Assembly: GCA_900544585.1 (NCBI GenBank)
Contig: UQVX01000001.1
Coordinates: 310,001-374,000, forward strand
DNA length: 64,000 bases
From: an uncultured Mycoplasmataceae bacterium
GTDB lineage: Bacteria; Bacillota_I; Bacilli_A; Mycoplasmatales; Mycoplasmoidaceae
Direction of reading: 5' to 3'
Below the pieces are notes generated by a model. That model did no database searches and had not been told where the DNA came from. It worked only from the letters and a program-made list of their open reading frames with translations. Position 1 is the stretch's first letter. Every line of letters starts with the position of its first letter. Below are positions 11,823 through 22,794 of this stretch, piece by piece. Made by a program: the position numbers and the translations under genes.

Positions 11823-11848
11823 CTTTGTTTATGTTTCCACAAACAAAG
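11823..11848 (-). promoter_or_regulatory. Hairpin before the tiny-peptide RBS, repeat A
   Basis: CTTTGTTT and AAACAAAG flank a 10-nt loop. In the minus transcript this stem overlaps the end of the leader ORF and lies just before the AAGGA of the tiny-peptide ORF, so leader translation could alter access to that RBS. The stem is longer and perfect in copies C and D. Confidence 0.55.
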
Positions 11849-11897
11849 AAAATCGTCTAACAATACATCATAGAACCAACCATTTAATAATTTGCAT
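11829..11897 (-). CDS. Leader peptide ORF of repeat A (22 aa)
   Basis: It begins MQIIKWLVLW and ends SLFVET, with a TGA read as Trp. A strong AAGGAG lies 10 nt before the ATG. It stops 20 nt before the tiny-peptide start and covers the 5' arm of the hairpin. It is identical in copy B and recognisable in C. Could be a leader peptide controlling the downstream ORF, as mok does for hok, or a second small membrane peptide. Confidence 0.5.
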
Positions 11898-11961
11898 CTT
11901 GTTGACGCTCCTTAATTAAATGTAACTTAACAATATATAGCAGCTAGACTTGAATCCTGGT

Positions 11962-12009
11962 CTATCAATTGTTAAGGTTTTTGAACCTTTCCATGAAGCT
12001 ACGGTTCAA
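11962..12009 (-). CDS. Possible short ORF with TTG start, repeat A (15 aa)
   Basis: AAAGGAGG lies a few nucleotides before TTG, giving MNRSFMERFKNLNNW. Copy B has the same peptide with one change (Phe5 to Leu). The AAGGTT-CAAA-AACCTT hairpin is inside it. Evidence for translation is only the RBS and conservation between two near-identical repeats. Confidence 0.3.
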
Positions 12010-12075
12010 TTTTTACCTCCTTTAATAAATAAGAATGGTGAGCAATTGATAATTGCTAAAATAGTAATATCTCTG

Positions 12076-12605
12076 GCAACTTGGTGATGTTATCAACTTA
12101 GTTGCCTTGCTTAAGTCTAGGGAAGTAACCTCAGAGCCCAAGAACACACTATCAAACATAGTTTGCAGTGCATTGTTTTTGCTAAAGTCAACTGTTTTAG
12201 CAAAGTTATGCTATTGAAAGCATTTGAGCCAACATAACTTGCTTTGTCTGCTTGAATTGTTACAAAACTATAGGTATGTTGGTGAATTATAACTTTTGAA
12301 AGCAGAATTACCAATGTAACTCATGTTTTCTAAGGTGATAGTGTTTAAGGTTGAGCAACACTCAAATACATTATTACCAACATAGCTTATACTACTTGGT
12401 AAGGTAATTGTGTTAGGTTCTAGCACCTTTAAATGCTTGGGTACCAATTCTAGTGATGTTGTTAGAAGCAAACGTCATGTTAGTTGGGAATCATACCTTC
12501 AAAAGCACATTGATTGGTGTAAGTTTTAGTTGCACTTTCTCCACTTCAATTCCAGTTTTAATCACATTTACATAGCCTGTAATTGCTTTGAAACTGGCAA
12601 GGATG
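12076..12605 (-). pseudogene. BspA-like leucine-rich-repeat gene fragment, frameshifted
   Basis: Successive minus-strand frames give BspA/LRR_5 motifs: ASFKAITGYVNV near 12569-12598, then LPSSISYVGNNVF and ITLENMSYIGNSAFKSY (12268-12471), then ASYVGSNAFNSITLLKQLTL in another frame (12117-12314), and a LDLSKATKL-like piece. Stops and frame changes separate them, and no start or signal peptide is present. BspA-like proteins are host-interaction surface proteins. This copy is clearly dead, unless it serves as a recombination donor. Confidence 0.7.
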
Positions 12606-12611
12606 ACAAAT

Positions 12612-12654
12612 AAAAAAAACTACAACTAGGTTAAGCCAATTGTAGTTTTTTTAT
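12612..12654 (-). terminator. Terminator of the str operon after tuf
   Basis: On the minus strand AACTACAA and TTGTAGTT form a stem followed by a run of T, 15-50 nt beyond the tuf stop codon. A-runs on the other side may also make it work for plus-strand transcripts. Confidence 0.85.
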
Positions 12655-12668
12655 TCTTATAACATAAA

Positions 12669-13853
12669 CTATTTAATAATTTCAGTTACACTACCAGCAC
12701 CAACTGTTCTACCACCTTCACGGATTGAGAACTTAGTACCTTTTTCAATCGCAACTGGAGCAATTAGTTCAACAGTGATTTTTGTGTTATCACCTGGCAT
12801 AATCATTTCAACACCTGCAGGCAATTGAATTGCACCTGTCACATCAGTTGTACGGAAATAGAATTGAGGACGGTAACCATTGAAGATTGGCGTATGACGT
12901 CCACCTTCTTCTTTTTTCAACACATAAACTTCAGCTGTGAATTGAGTATGAGGTGTAATTGAACCTGGTTTACATAATACTTGACCACGTTGTACATCTT
13001 CTTTTTTAGTACCACGTAATAGAATACCAGCATTATCACCAGCTTGTGCATAATCAAGTTGTTTTCTAAACATTTCAATACCAGTAACAACTGTTTTTTG
13101 AGTCGGTTTTAAACCAACAATTTCAACTTCATCATTTAAGTTTAATTGTCCACGTTCAACTCTACCAGTAACAACTGTACCACGACCAGAAATTGTGAAT
13201 ACATCTTCAATTGCTAATAAGAATGGTTTATCAACTTCACGTTGAGGTTCAGGAATATAGCTATCAACTGCATCCATTAATTCATCAATCTTTGCTTCAT
13301 ATTCTGCCACACCATTTAATGCTTGTAAAGCAGAACCTCTAATAACTGGAGTGTTGTCACCATCAAATCCATATGAACTTAATAGGTCTCTAACTTCCAT
13401 TTCTACTAAATCTTGCATTTCAGGGTCTGACATCATGTCACACTTGTTTAAGAAAACAACCATTTTAGGAACACCAACTTGACGAGCTAACAAAATGTGT
13501 TCACGAGTTTGAGCCATAGGACCATCTGTTGCTGCAATTACAAGAATAGCTCCATCCATTTGAGCTGCACCTGTAATCATATTCTTAACATAGTCAGCAT
13601 GTCCAGGACAGTCTACATGGGCATAGTGACGCTTAGCTGTTTCATATTCAACGTGGGCAGTGTTAATTGTGATTCCACGTTCTTTTTCTTCTGGAGCACT
13701 ATCAATAGATGCATAATCCATTGCTTTGGCTTGACCTTTTTTAGCTAAAACTGTACAGATAGCTGCAGTTAAAGTTGTTTTACCATGGTCAACGTGTCCA
13801 ATAGTACCAATATTAACGTGTGGTTTACTACGTTCAAATTTTTCTTTAGACAT
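12669..13853 (-). CDS. tuf: Elongation factor Tu
   Basis: GTPase that delivers aminoacyl-tRNA to the ribosome. All motifs are intact: GHVDHGKT (about residues 18-25), the switch region [20 protein letters not shown] and NKCDM, with domains II and III complete to ...[11 protein letters not shown]. Length is 394 aa, normal. The ATG ([10 protein letters not shown]) is preceded by AAAAGGAAG. It is last in rpsL-rpsG-fusA-tuf, but a TATAAT just after fusA suggests it also has its own promoter. Confidence 0.98.
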   Translation of the reverse strand: MSKEKFERSKPHVNIGTIGHVDHGKTTLTAAICTVLAKKGQAKAMDYASIDSAPEEKERGITINTAHVEYETAKRHYAHVDCPGHADYVKNMITGAAQMDGAILVIAATDGPMAQTREHILLARQVGVPKMVVFLNKCDMMSDPEMQDLVEMEVRDLLSSYGFDGDNTPVIRGSALQALNGVAEYEAKIDELMDAVDSYIPEPQREVDKPFLLAIEDVFTISGRGTVVTGRVERGQLNLNDEVEIVGLKPTQKTVVTGIEMFRKQLDYAQAGDNAGILLRGTKKEDVQRGQVLCKPGSITPHTQFTAEVYVLKKEEGGRHTPIFNGYRPQFYFRTTDVTGAIQLPAGVEMIMPGDNTKITVELIAPVAIEKGTKFSIREGGRTVGAGSVTEIIK

Positions 13854-13897
13854 TTCTAATTCTTCCTTTTAATAAAAACATAAATCTTTTAATTAAC

Positions 13898-13927
13898 ACT
13901 ATTGTGAAATACACAAATAGTATTATA
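13898..13927 (-). promoter_or_regulatory. Candidate tuf promoter and leader hairpin
   Basis: Minus-strand TATAAT (plus 13922-13927) lies 5 bp after the fusA stop and about 70 bp before tuf. Directly downstream ACTATTTGTG pairs with CACAATAGT across TATTT. The hairpin has no T-tail, so it is more likely a transcript-stabilising or attenuating leader than a terminator. Confidence 0.45.
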
Positions 13928-13932
13928 ACAAA

Positions 13933-16005
13933 TTATTTTTTAGCTCTATTGCTAACTACTTGTTCAGTAACGGATTTAGGGGCTTGTGCATAATGGCTAA
14001 ATTGCATTACATATTGCCCTCTACCTTGCGTAAAGGAACGTAAATCTGTTGCATAACCAAACATCTCAGATAATGGAACTTTAGCTTTAATAGTTTGAGC
14101 AGTGCCTCTTTGCTCTGTTCCTTCAATTGAACCTCTACGACTTGATATATCACCCATCGTATCTCCAAAGTATTCATCAGGAACAGTGACATCAACAGAC
14201 ATAATAGGTTCTAGCAAGACAATACCGCATTTTTTGGCTGCATCTTTCAATGACATTGAAGCAGCAATTTTATATGCCATCCCTGAAGAGTCCACATCAT
14301 GGTATGAACCATCAAACAATGTCGCTTTGATATCAATAATTTGGTATCCTGCTAATGGACCTGCTTGCATTGCATCCTTCAATCCATTTTCAACTTCTTT
14401 AATGTATTCTTTTGGGATTCTGCCACCAACAACTGCATCAACAAATTCAAAACCTTTTTCATGGTTGGGTTCAAACTTAATCTTTACGTGCCCATATTGT
14501 CCACGTCCACCAGATTGTTTGATGTATTTACCTTCTGATTCGCCTTCTTGAGTGAAAGTTTCACGGTAGCTTACTTGTGGCGCTCCAACATTAACATTAA
14601 CATTGAATTCACGTTTCAAACGATCAACAAGAATGTCTAAATGTAATTCACCCATACCAGCAATGATTACTTGACCAGTTTCTTCATTAGAATATGTTTT
14701 AAATGTTGGATCTTCTTCAGCTAATTTTGAAAGTGCAATACCCATTTTTTCTTGGTCGGCTTTTGATTTAGGTTCAATTGCTAAAGAAATTACAGGTTCT
14801 GCAAATTGCATTTGTTCCAAAATAATGTTATTGCCTTCAGCGCAAATTGTGTCACCTGTAGTTGTATCCTTTAAACCAATAACTGCACAAATATCGCCTG
14901 CACCAATTTCATCAATTTCATTTCTAGCATTTGAGTTCATTTTTACCAAACGAGAAATTCTTTCTTTTTTCCCTTTAGTAGTATTAATAACATATGAACC
15001 TTTTTGCAATGTACCAGCATAAATTCTGATATATGTTAATCTACCAATAAATGGATCAGTTGCAACTTTAAAAGCTAGAGCAGATAACGGAGCATTATCA
15101 TCAGCTATAACATTAATAATCTGGCCGTCTTCAGTTTCACCCTTGATTGGCGGAACATCAAGTGGTGATGGTAAAAATTCAACAATGGCATCCAATAATT
15201 TTTTAACACCTTTATTTTTAAAGGCTGTACCACATAAAACTGGATATAGTTCAGTAGAAATAACACCTTTACGGATACATTTTTTAATTTCTTCTTCGGT
15301 AATTGTTTCACCATTCAAATATTTTTCCATGATGCCTTCATCAAATTGAACAACATCATCTAACATTTTAGTTCTTCACAATTGCGCAGTTTCTTTTAAA
15401 TTATCTGGAATTTCTTTAACTTGATAATTTTCTTCTTCTTTACCATCATAGTAGTAAGCTTTCATTTCAATCAAGTCAATGTTACCAATGAAATCAGCTT
15501 CAGCACCAATTGGATATTGAATTGGTGTAGCTTTAACACCTAAACGATTAATCATTGAATTAACAGAATATTCAAAATCTGCACCTGTTTTATCCATTTT
15601 GTTAATAAAAACAATTCTTGGTACATTATATTTTGTCGCTTGTCTTCAAACAGTTTCAGTTTGTGGTTCAACACCATTTTGTCCATCTAATACTGCAACT
15701 GCTCCATCTAAAACACGTAGTGAACGTTCCACTTCTACAGTGAAGTCCACATGCCCTGGTGTGTCAATAAGGTTTAACTCATGATCTTTTCAACGAGCAT
15801 ATGTTGCTGCTGATGTAATTGTGATTCCACGTTCTTTTTCTTGAACCATTCAGTCCATTGTAGATTCACCATCATGTGTTTCACCAATTTTATGATTAAC
15901 ACCTGTGTGGAATAAGATTCTTTCGCTAGTTGTTGTTTTACCAGCATCAATATGAGCCATAATTCCAAAATTACGATACTTTTCAATTGGAGATTGACGT
16001 TTCAT
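13933..16005 (-). CDS. fusA: Elongation factor G
   Basis: Translocase GTPase of protein synthesis. The frame starts [14 protein letters not shown] and immediately gives the P-loop [32 protein letters not shown] and NKMDKTGAD follow, and then domains II-V through GGGRIPKEY and RRGSIEG. In-frame TGA codons in the first third read as Trp. Length 690 aa is normal. Start at 16005 is preceded by AAAGGAATAG. It lies 18 nt after rpsG. Confidence 0.97.
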
Positions 16006-16023
16006 TTAAAATCTATTCCTTTC

Positions 16024-16491
<468 letters not shown>

Positions 16492-16508
16492 GCTATCTTT
16501 CTCCTATC

Positions 16509-16931
16509 TTATTTAGCTGCTTCTTTTGGCTTTTTAGCCCCATACTTAGAACGTTGTTGACGACGTTTTTCAACACCTGTTGTGTCAAGTGTACCTCTAA
16601 CTATGTGATATCTTACCCCTGGTAAGTCCTTAACTCTACCCCCACGAATCAACACCACAGAGTGTTCTTGAAGGTTATGTCCTTCTCCTGGGATGTAAGC
16701 TAAAACTTCTTCATTATTTGTTAGACGAACTTTGGCATATTTTCTTAACGCAGAATTGGGTTTCTTTGGTGTCATTGTCCCAACCCGAGTACAAACACCT
16801 CTTTTAAAAGGCGAGGGATTCAAGTTTGTTTTTTTAGTTAATGAGTCATAAGTATTTAACAAAGCTGGGGACTTTGTTTTTTTAATCTTATCACTCCGAC
16901 CATGTCTAATCAATTGTGCAATTGTAGGCAT
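16509..16931 (-). CDS. rpsL: 30S ribosomal protein S12
   Basis: Decoding-centre protein of the small subunit. It contains the conserved [17 protein letters not shown] and [25 protein letters not shown] motifs where streptomycin-resistance changes occur in other bacteria; the Lys residues look wild type. Length 140 aa. First gene of rpsL-rpsG-fusA-tuf; an AAAGAAAGGT element precedes the ATG. Confidence 0.97.
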   Translation of the reverse strand: MPTIAQLIRHGRSDKIKKTKSPALLNTYDSLTKKTNLNPSPFKRGVCTRVGTMTPKKPNSALRKYAKVRLTNNEEVLAYIPGEGHNLQEHSVVLIRGGRVKDLPGVRYHIVRGTLDTTGVEKRRQQRSKYGAKKPKEAAK

Positions 16932-17037
16932 TTATTGGACCTTTCTTTAATAAAATTGATAATCTATTACAACTATTCCGTGTGTATCATAATAGAGTAA
17001 AAATACACAACCTTTAGAATTATACATTAAACATCTG

Positions 17038-18261
17038 TTATTCATTAAGATATTTATTTGTCTTAATTTTATAAGAACTTTCTCTTATAAGTTCTAGATT
17101 GATAACATAATTTTTAGTTTCAGGGTGTTGCTCAAATCTTTGTTTAATGAGATTAGCCAAGATTGGTACATTGTCATCTTTAATTAAGTTTGGTTTAACA
17201 ATAACTTTAATTACAAATCCACTTTTTAAAACATAACAATTTTCCACTTCTTTAAAACTATAACATATATCTTCATACACTTTAGCTCGTTTAAAAAAGT
17301 CATCTTTACTATTTTTACGTGCACCTGGTTTGCTAGCAGAACTTCGGTCAGCAATTTTTGTAATACTATCATATATGTTACTAATAATTAATTCATCATG
17401 ATGAGTTTTAATTGCTTGAATAACTTCTAATGGCAAACCATATTGTTCCGCTAATTTTACACCTTGTTGAATATGGTCATTTTCAGTTTCATGATCAACA
17501 CTTTTACCTAAATCATGAAAAAATGCACACATCTTAGCTAGTTTAGTGTCTACTCTTAGTTCTTGTGCTAGTAATTCAGCAATATAAGCTGATTCAATGC
17601 TATGTTCTAAAATATTTTGTCCAAAACTATATCGATATTTTAATTTACCAATATAAGGATACAAACCTTGATTAATATTTTTCAACTTCAAAATTCTTTC
17701 AATAACGTCTTGGCCAATTTGAAAAAGTTGATTTTCAAATTGATTTTTGGCTTCTGAAAAATAATTTGTAATTTTATTAGGTTCAATATTTTTAGTATCT
17801 AATAATTTATTTAGTACAAGGTAAGCTAGTTCCCTTTTAATATGATTAGCTGAGCTTAGTGTTATGAATTCATCTTTGTCATTAATAATTAATTCAACTC
17901 CGCATGTCCGCTCAAATGCCTTTTTATTGCGGCCATTTAAACCTATCAACCGACTCTTTATTTCAGCATTTTTACATGGAACCTTAATTATGAATTCGTC
18001 ACGAAAAAATTCATAATCCAATCTACTAAATGCATCTAATAGAATATATCTAGCATTTTCATGATGTTTTTGTTTTATTTCATTTAATTTAGTATTAAAT
18101 TCACTAATAGTGGTATTTTCTGTTGTCATCAAATATTCATTTAATCATTTGTTTTTAAGTTCATCAATAGGAACATTAGTCTTTGTTGACACAAGCTCTA
18201 AAATTGATTCTGAACTATATTTTTTATGCTTATGACGATTTTTTTTAATAAATTTAAACAT
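17038..18261 (-). CDS. rny: Ribonuclease Y, short form
   Basis: Endoribonuclease that starts mRNA decay. The KH domain has the IGLNGRN loop near residues 105-115. The HD phosphohydrolase domain follows with ILEHSIESAYIAELLA, AFFHDLGKSVDHE and KTHHDE, and a C-terminal RNase Y region closes the protein. The true start is ATG 18261 (MFKFIKKNRHKHKK), upstream of an in-frame TGA, giving 407 aa. Family members are about 500 aa with an N-terminal membrane helix and coiled coil; here no hydrophobic anchor is visible. It is divergent from cinA-recA, a neighbourhood known for rny in Firmicutes. Confidence 0.93.
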
Positions 18262-18346
18262 TAAAATCTTTTTAAATAAAATGGAGAAATATTAATGTTA
18301 TAGAGATAAATAGATACATAACATTATAAAGGGTAAGTTGATTAAA

Positions 18347-18823
18347 ATGGAAAATATTGAAAGATTAGTAAAAATATTAAAAGAAAAAGGATACCATTTA
18401 GTAACTGCTGAGTCAGCTACATGTGGGTTAATTGCAAGTGAATTTGGCAATATTAGTGGTGTTAGCAAAGTTTACAGTGGTGGTGTTGTAGTTTATACTT
18501 CTGATGCTAAGCAAAAATTATTAAATATCAATTCTCAACTAATCAATAAATATGGGACGATTAGTCATGAAATTGCAAATGAAATGGTGATTAGCATTAC
18601 AAATATTTTAAATTGTGAATGTGGAATCAGTGTAACAGGGAATGCTGGACCAACTGCAATAGAAAATAAACCAGTAGGATTATTTTATATTGGATTAAAA
18701 GTTAATGAATTTATAGCTGTTAAAAAGATTCAGTTAGATGAAATGCTGTCACGTAATATGATGAGAGCCAATGTTGCCAATATTGCAATTCAAGAAATGT
18801 TAAATATTTTAGAAAATAATTAG
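18347..18823 (+). CDS. cinA: CinA C-terminal domain protein (nicotinamide-nucleotide amidase type)
   Basis: Only the amidohydrolase half of CinA, the domain known as PncC, which deamidates NMN. It shows TAESATCGLIASEFGNISGVSKVYSGG and the SVTGNAGPT stretch. Length about 158 aa, matching stand-alone CinA_C proteins. ATG 18347 is preferred; a TTG at 18338 in the same frame is an alternative. It directly precedes recA, as in many Firmicutes. Confidence 0.88.
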   Translation: MENIERLVKILKEKGYHLVTAESATCGLIASEFGNISGVSKVYSGGVVVYTSDAKQKLLNINSQLINKYGTISHEIANEMVISITNILNCECGISVTGNAGPTAIENKPVGLFYIGLKVNEFIAVKKIQLDEMLSRNMMRANVANIAIQEMLNILENN

Positions 18824-18866
18824 TAAATTAGTTGCTTTTATCTTTATTTGTAGATGAGGTAAAAGT

Positions 18867-19850
18867 ATGGAAAACAAAAATTTTAACAATTCAGATATGC
18901 TATCAAAACAGTATTGAAGTAATATTATTCCTTCAAAAATTTTAGAGTCACCAATTGAATTTATTAGTACAGGTAATTTGATCTTGGATCAACAAATTGG
19001 TGGTGGAGTACCTAAGGCTAGAATTACAGAAATTTATGGAAATGAATCATGTGGTAAAACCACATTAACTTTGCAAATTGCAAAGGAATGTACAAATCAA
19101 GGTAAAAAAGTACTTTACATTGATTTAGAGTATGCTTTAGATATCAATTACGTTAAAAGTATTGGTGTCAATATGGACAACTTTTATGTTGCACATGCTA
19201 AAAGTGGCGAAATCGCCTTTGGCATTATTGAAGATGCTTTAACAAATCAATCATTTGAATTGATTGTTGTTGACTCAGTTGCAGCAATGGTACCTGAAGA
19301 TGAAGCAGAAAATAAAATTGAGGAAGTCAACTCATTAGGTGCACATGCAAGATTGATGAGTCGTGGTATTAGAAAAATTCAAATGTCTCTATCTAATAGC
19401 AATACTAGTTTGATCTTTATTAATCAAGTTAGAGAAAAAATTGGTGTTGCCTTTGGTAATCCCGAAACCACCACAGGCGGCAAGGCGCTAAAATATTATT
19501 CATCTTTAAGAATGGAAATAAAAAAAGTTGAATTAATTAAAAATGGTCAAGATCGTGTTGGTATAAAATCCAAAATAACTATTGTTAAAAACAAGATTTC
19601 CAAACCATTTGGGACAGCATTTATCAATATTTATTTTGGTGAAGGATTTAATTATACTAGTGATGTTTTAGAATATGCTATTGAATCAGAAATTATTAAA
19701 AAATCTGGAAGTTGATTCTCATATGAAGGCGAGAACATTGCTCAAGGTATAAACCAGTTGAAAACATATGCTAGTGAAAATCAAGAATGATTTAACACAA
19801 TTAAAAACGAGTGTATAGATAAAATTGGTATTATAGATAAAAATAATTAG
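18867..19850 (+). CDS. recA: Recombinase RecA
   Basis: ATP-dependent strand-exchange protein. The track through a TGA at codon 17 extends the start to ATG 18867 (MENKNFNNSD), with GAGGT 7 nt upstream. The Walker A reads GNESCGKTT instead of the usual GPESSGKTT, with Walker B LIVVDSVAAMVP and loop motif INQVREKIGVAFGNPETTTGG. Length 327 aa, slightly short at the C-terminus. Its stop overlaps the convergent transporter gene by 4 nt. Confidence 0.96.
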
Positions 19851-21259
19851 ACATTTATATTTTTATTTGTTTCTTTTTTAATTATTGAGTCACCTCAATA
19901 ATTTAGACCAACAAATGCAATTGTTATTACAACAACAATTCCTAACAATATCATATTTTGGGTTAGATAATTGTTCATATATTGATGCAATGAAATTAAT
20001 TGGCCATCAATTTTATCAACAATAATTGTTTTCATTCATTTGGTGAATCAACTAGAACACATGATGCCAACTGAAAGGATAGATTGATAAATCCCCATTT
20101 TGGTTACTATTTGGTTTTCAATTGAAATTTTTAAAACAATTGCTAAAACTAAATTGTACAAAATGCCATAGCCAAAACCATTCAATGAATGAATGACAAA
20201 GTATCCTACTGGATTACTAATGAATGATGAGGCAATTAGATAAATGATTCAACTACCACTACCAATTAAAAAAATATAATTAGTGTTAATTTTTTTAATT
20301 AAAACTAAACCCATTAGGACCCCTGCAATTAATTGGAATAAACTAAATACTACAGATAAATATCCTTGGTAAGTCGCAACAGATGTTTTATCACCATTAA
20401 AACTAATTTCTGCCAAGTTTTCTAAATGTTGAATCCCAAGTGAACCAGAATTACTAAACTTAATGAAAGCAATCAATGATCCAATTAGTGCTAGACCAAT
20501 AAAAAATGTATATTGTTGAACTCTATGCTGTTTTTCATAAGAAGTGACATCAACTTTTTTTTGCAACTTTTGTAATGGAGTTTGCATCCGTTTTTCTTTG
20601 TAAAAGACAAGCATAATTAGTGAACCAACTAAGATCACTAAGGCAATTAACCACATGTATCTTAGAATATATGGATCAGTTTTAGTTGTAGTAGTTGCTA
20701 ATGTTTTCATTAAGGATTGAATTGGCGCAGTGATAAAGTTAGCTAGCAACGGTGGTATTGATAAAACAGAAACAGTTAAAAATGCCTTTTTATTACTGTA
20801 TTGTTCTTTAAATAGCAGTTCATAGGTTCCTATACAGCTAGCTCCAATACCAATCCCAATTGCTGACAAAATATTTGTCACAGTAGTTGGCGCAATAATG
20901 ATTGGAATGAATAAAATAGTTTGTGAAATGACACTAAAATACAAAAATGCTTTCCGATACTTAAATAAATAACTAATTACATCAGCAAAAATTCTAATAA
21001 AAATTCCTACTAAACCATAGATCATGGTAACGATTGTCACTAGTATGGCAGTATTGTCAATTGCACTTTGCATTGTGCCACGATAATCACGAACAAGCAT
21101 TGTTGGAATTCAATACAATGTGTACATTCAAAAAAGATATTTATAACCTTTTTCATCTAATTTAATTTTATTAACTAAGAAGAATGACCCAAGACATAAA
21201 ATTAAAAAAATAGCACTATTAACACTAATGCTAATAATTTGGGCTTGTGTTAAATTCAT
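19847..21259 (-). CDS. Major facilitator-like membrane transporter
   Basis: A 470-residue protein with about 12 hydrophobic helices split by a basic, Gln-rich central loop (KEKRMQTPLQKLQKKVDV), the usual 6+6 MFS layout. The start MNLTQAQII at 21259 lies upstream of two TGA codons that read as Trp. An early segment DEKGYKYLFWMYTLYW lies in the first loop. No substrate motif is evident; sugar-phosphate/organic anion carriers of mycoplasmas have the same size. Convergent with recA and 19 nt downstream of the hypothetical gene at 21279-21791. Confidence 0.7.
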
Positions 21260-21278
21260 TAATTATTTCCTTTAAACT

Positions 21279-21791
21279 TTATTTAGTTTTGGAGTTATTA
21301 GAGTGTATTTCAATACTAGATCTAGTAATTTTTAGATCTTTCAATGCTGCCAGATCTGCTCGAAAATTATTAGGATTAACCTTGCTAATAGCATCAATAT
21401 TATTAATTAACTCAACAAATTTATCTTGTCAATTATTATTTTTAGTCCGACTTAAAATTTCATTTAACATGACCAAAATATAAAAAAAGACATCAGGTGT
21501 TATTAATTTCTTATTATCAATAAATTGTTGAGCATAAATTGTGAACATATCATTGTTAGTTATTTCATAACACAACAAAAACCCTGCTATTGTTAGCATT
21601 CTTACATTTTTGCACAATTTAGTGTTGTCTGTAGGATAAACAAAAGTTTTGTTTTGGTTTATTGAAATTTCTAGATCATTCTTGAATTCAATTAATATAT
21701 TTTCATACAAATCAAAATATTTATTTAATACATCTTGAATTGTTGCTTTTTTACTAGTAAATTTAAGAATTTTTAATAATTGATAGTTCAT
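21279..21791 (-). CDS. Hypothetical cytoplasmic protein
   Basis: 170 residues, starting MNYQLLKILKFTS, mostly alpha-helical and charged, with no membrane segment and no motif I recognise. One TGA (Trp) lies near the middle. It is on the same strand as the MFS-like gene 19 nt downstream, so they may be cotranscribed. No function proposed. Confidence 0.6.
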
Positions 21792-21863
21792 AAAATATTT
21801 ACTAATCTATTTTATATGAAAGTATATTTTTTTGTATTACTAAAATGCATTGTTTTTACATAT

Positions 21864-21895
21864 AAAAATCCCTCAGAATGAACTGAGGGATTTTT
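21864..21895. terminator. Terminator of rplJ-rplL
   Basis: AAAAATCCCTCAG pairs perfectly with CTGAGGGATTTTT across AATGAA, 14 nt after the rplL stop. A- and T-runs on both sides make it bidirectional, but only minus-strand genes meet it here. Confidence 0.93.
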
Positions 21896-21908
21896 ATGAA
21901 TCAAAAAA

Positions 21909-22274
21909 CTATTTCAATTCTACCTTTGCACCAGCTTCATCAAATTTTTTCTTTAATTCGTTAGCTTCTTCTAACTTAACACCTTCTTTGATGACGCTGC
22001 CTGCTTTTTCAGACATTTGTTTAGCTTCCATTAAACCTAATCCTGTAATTTCACGGATTAATTTAATAACCCCAACCTTATTTGCACCAGCATCAGCTAA
22101 AACAATACTAACTTCAGATGGAGCTTCATTAGCAACTGGACCGGCTGCAACTGCTACTGGAGCAGCAGCTGATACACCAAATTCAGTTTCAATTGCTTTT
22201 ACTAAATCATTAATTTCAAGAATTGTCATTTCTTTTAATGATTCAATGATTTGTTCATTTGTTAATTTAGCCAT
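21909..22274 (-). CDS. rplL: 50S ribosomal protein L7/L12
   Basis: Stalk protein that recruits translational GTPases. Residues 1-30 form the dimerisation helix region, then an Ala/Val-rich hinge ([12 protein letters not shown]), then the globular domain with [28 protein letters not shown]. Length 121 aa, normal. It follows rplJ by 21 nt and ends at a strong terminator. Confidence 0.97.
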   Translation of the reverse strand: MAKLTNEQIIESLKEMTILEINDLVKAIETEFGVSAAAPVAVAAGPVANEAPSEVSIVLADAGANKVGVIKLIREITGLGLMEAKQMSEKAGSVIKEGVKLEEANELKKKFDEAGAKVELK

Positions 22275-22295
22275 AATTAAACCCTTAATATTAAA

Positions 22296-22790
22296 TTATT
22301 CACTTTTTGTTTCACTAACTGCTTTAACAGCATACAAGAAACTACGAATTGGAGATTGTAAACAAGATAGAAACATTGAGTATAGCCCATCTCTACCTGG
22401 AATACTAGCAATTTGTTTCACCTTATTAATATCAGCAAAATTATTTTCTAGATATGCACCTTTAATTTTTACTACTTCAAAATCAGTGGCAACATCATTA
22501 ACTGATTTGATTGGATTAATTTCATCTTCAAATGCCATTGCAATAGCATTTGGTCCAACAATCATTCCATCAAAACCTTGAATATTAGCTAATTCAATAG
22601 CACGTTTAAGAATATTGTTTTTCAAAATTCTTAATTTTGAACCACTTTTATTTAAAGTAAATCTTAGGTCTGTGATGTTTTTTGCAGTTAAACCTGAATA
22701 TTCAAACACAATGAATGATTTTGCTTGTTTTAATTCATTAGCAATGGTTTGAACAAAATCTTGTTTAGCTTGAATTGCTTTTAAGCTCAT
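22296..22790 (-). CDS. rplJ: 50S ribosomal protein L10
   Basis: Anchors L7/L12 dimers to 23S rRNA. It begins MSLKAIQAKQDFV and shows the L10 pattern FIVFEYSGLTAKNITDLRFTLNKSGSKLRILKNN and IPGRDGLYSMFLSCLQSPI. Length 164 aa. GGTGGT lies before the ATG, and an L10-type leader RNA precedes it. Confidence 0.96.
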   Translation of the reverse strand: MSLKAIQAKQDFVQTIANELKQAKSFIVFEYSGLTAKNITDLRFTLNKSGSKLRILKNNILKRAIELANIQGFDGMIVGPNAIAMAFEDEINPIKSVNDVATDFEVVKIKGAYLENNFADINKVKQIASIPGRDGLYSMFLSCLQSPIRSFLYAVKAVSETKSE

Positions 22791-22794
22791 TTTA

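Larger units (their letters stand above)
11656..12062 (-). repeat. Tiny-peptide repeat unit A
   Basis: About 407 bp nearly identical to 41801-42205. In minus-strand order it contains a palindrome AGCAATT/AATTGCT, a short TTG-start ORF, an extended -10-like TGCTATATAT, a leader ORF, a hairpin, a 21-residue hydrophobic ORF and a bidirectional terminator. The central 200 bp is almost invariant between the two units. It is inserted between BspA-like fragments. Confidence 0.8.

Noticed and set aside
11941..11960. tRNA T-arm-like string in repeat A (GGATTCAAGTC)
   Set aside because: No surrounding cloverleaf; the string is shared with repeat B as part of the repeat.
14102..14551. Long open frame on the plus strand inside fusA
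   Set aside because: It is the antisense shadow of the conserved EF-G gene, without an RBS or family features.
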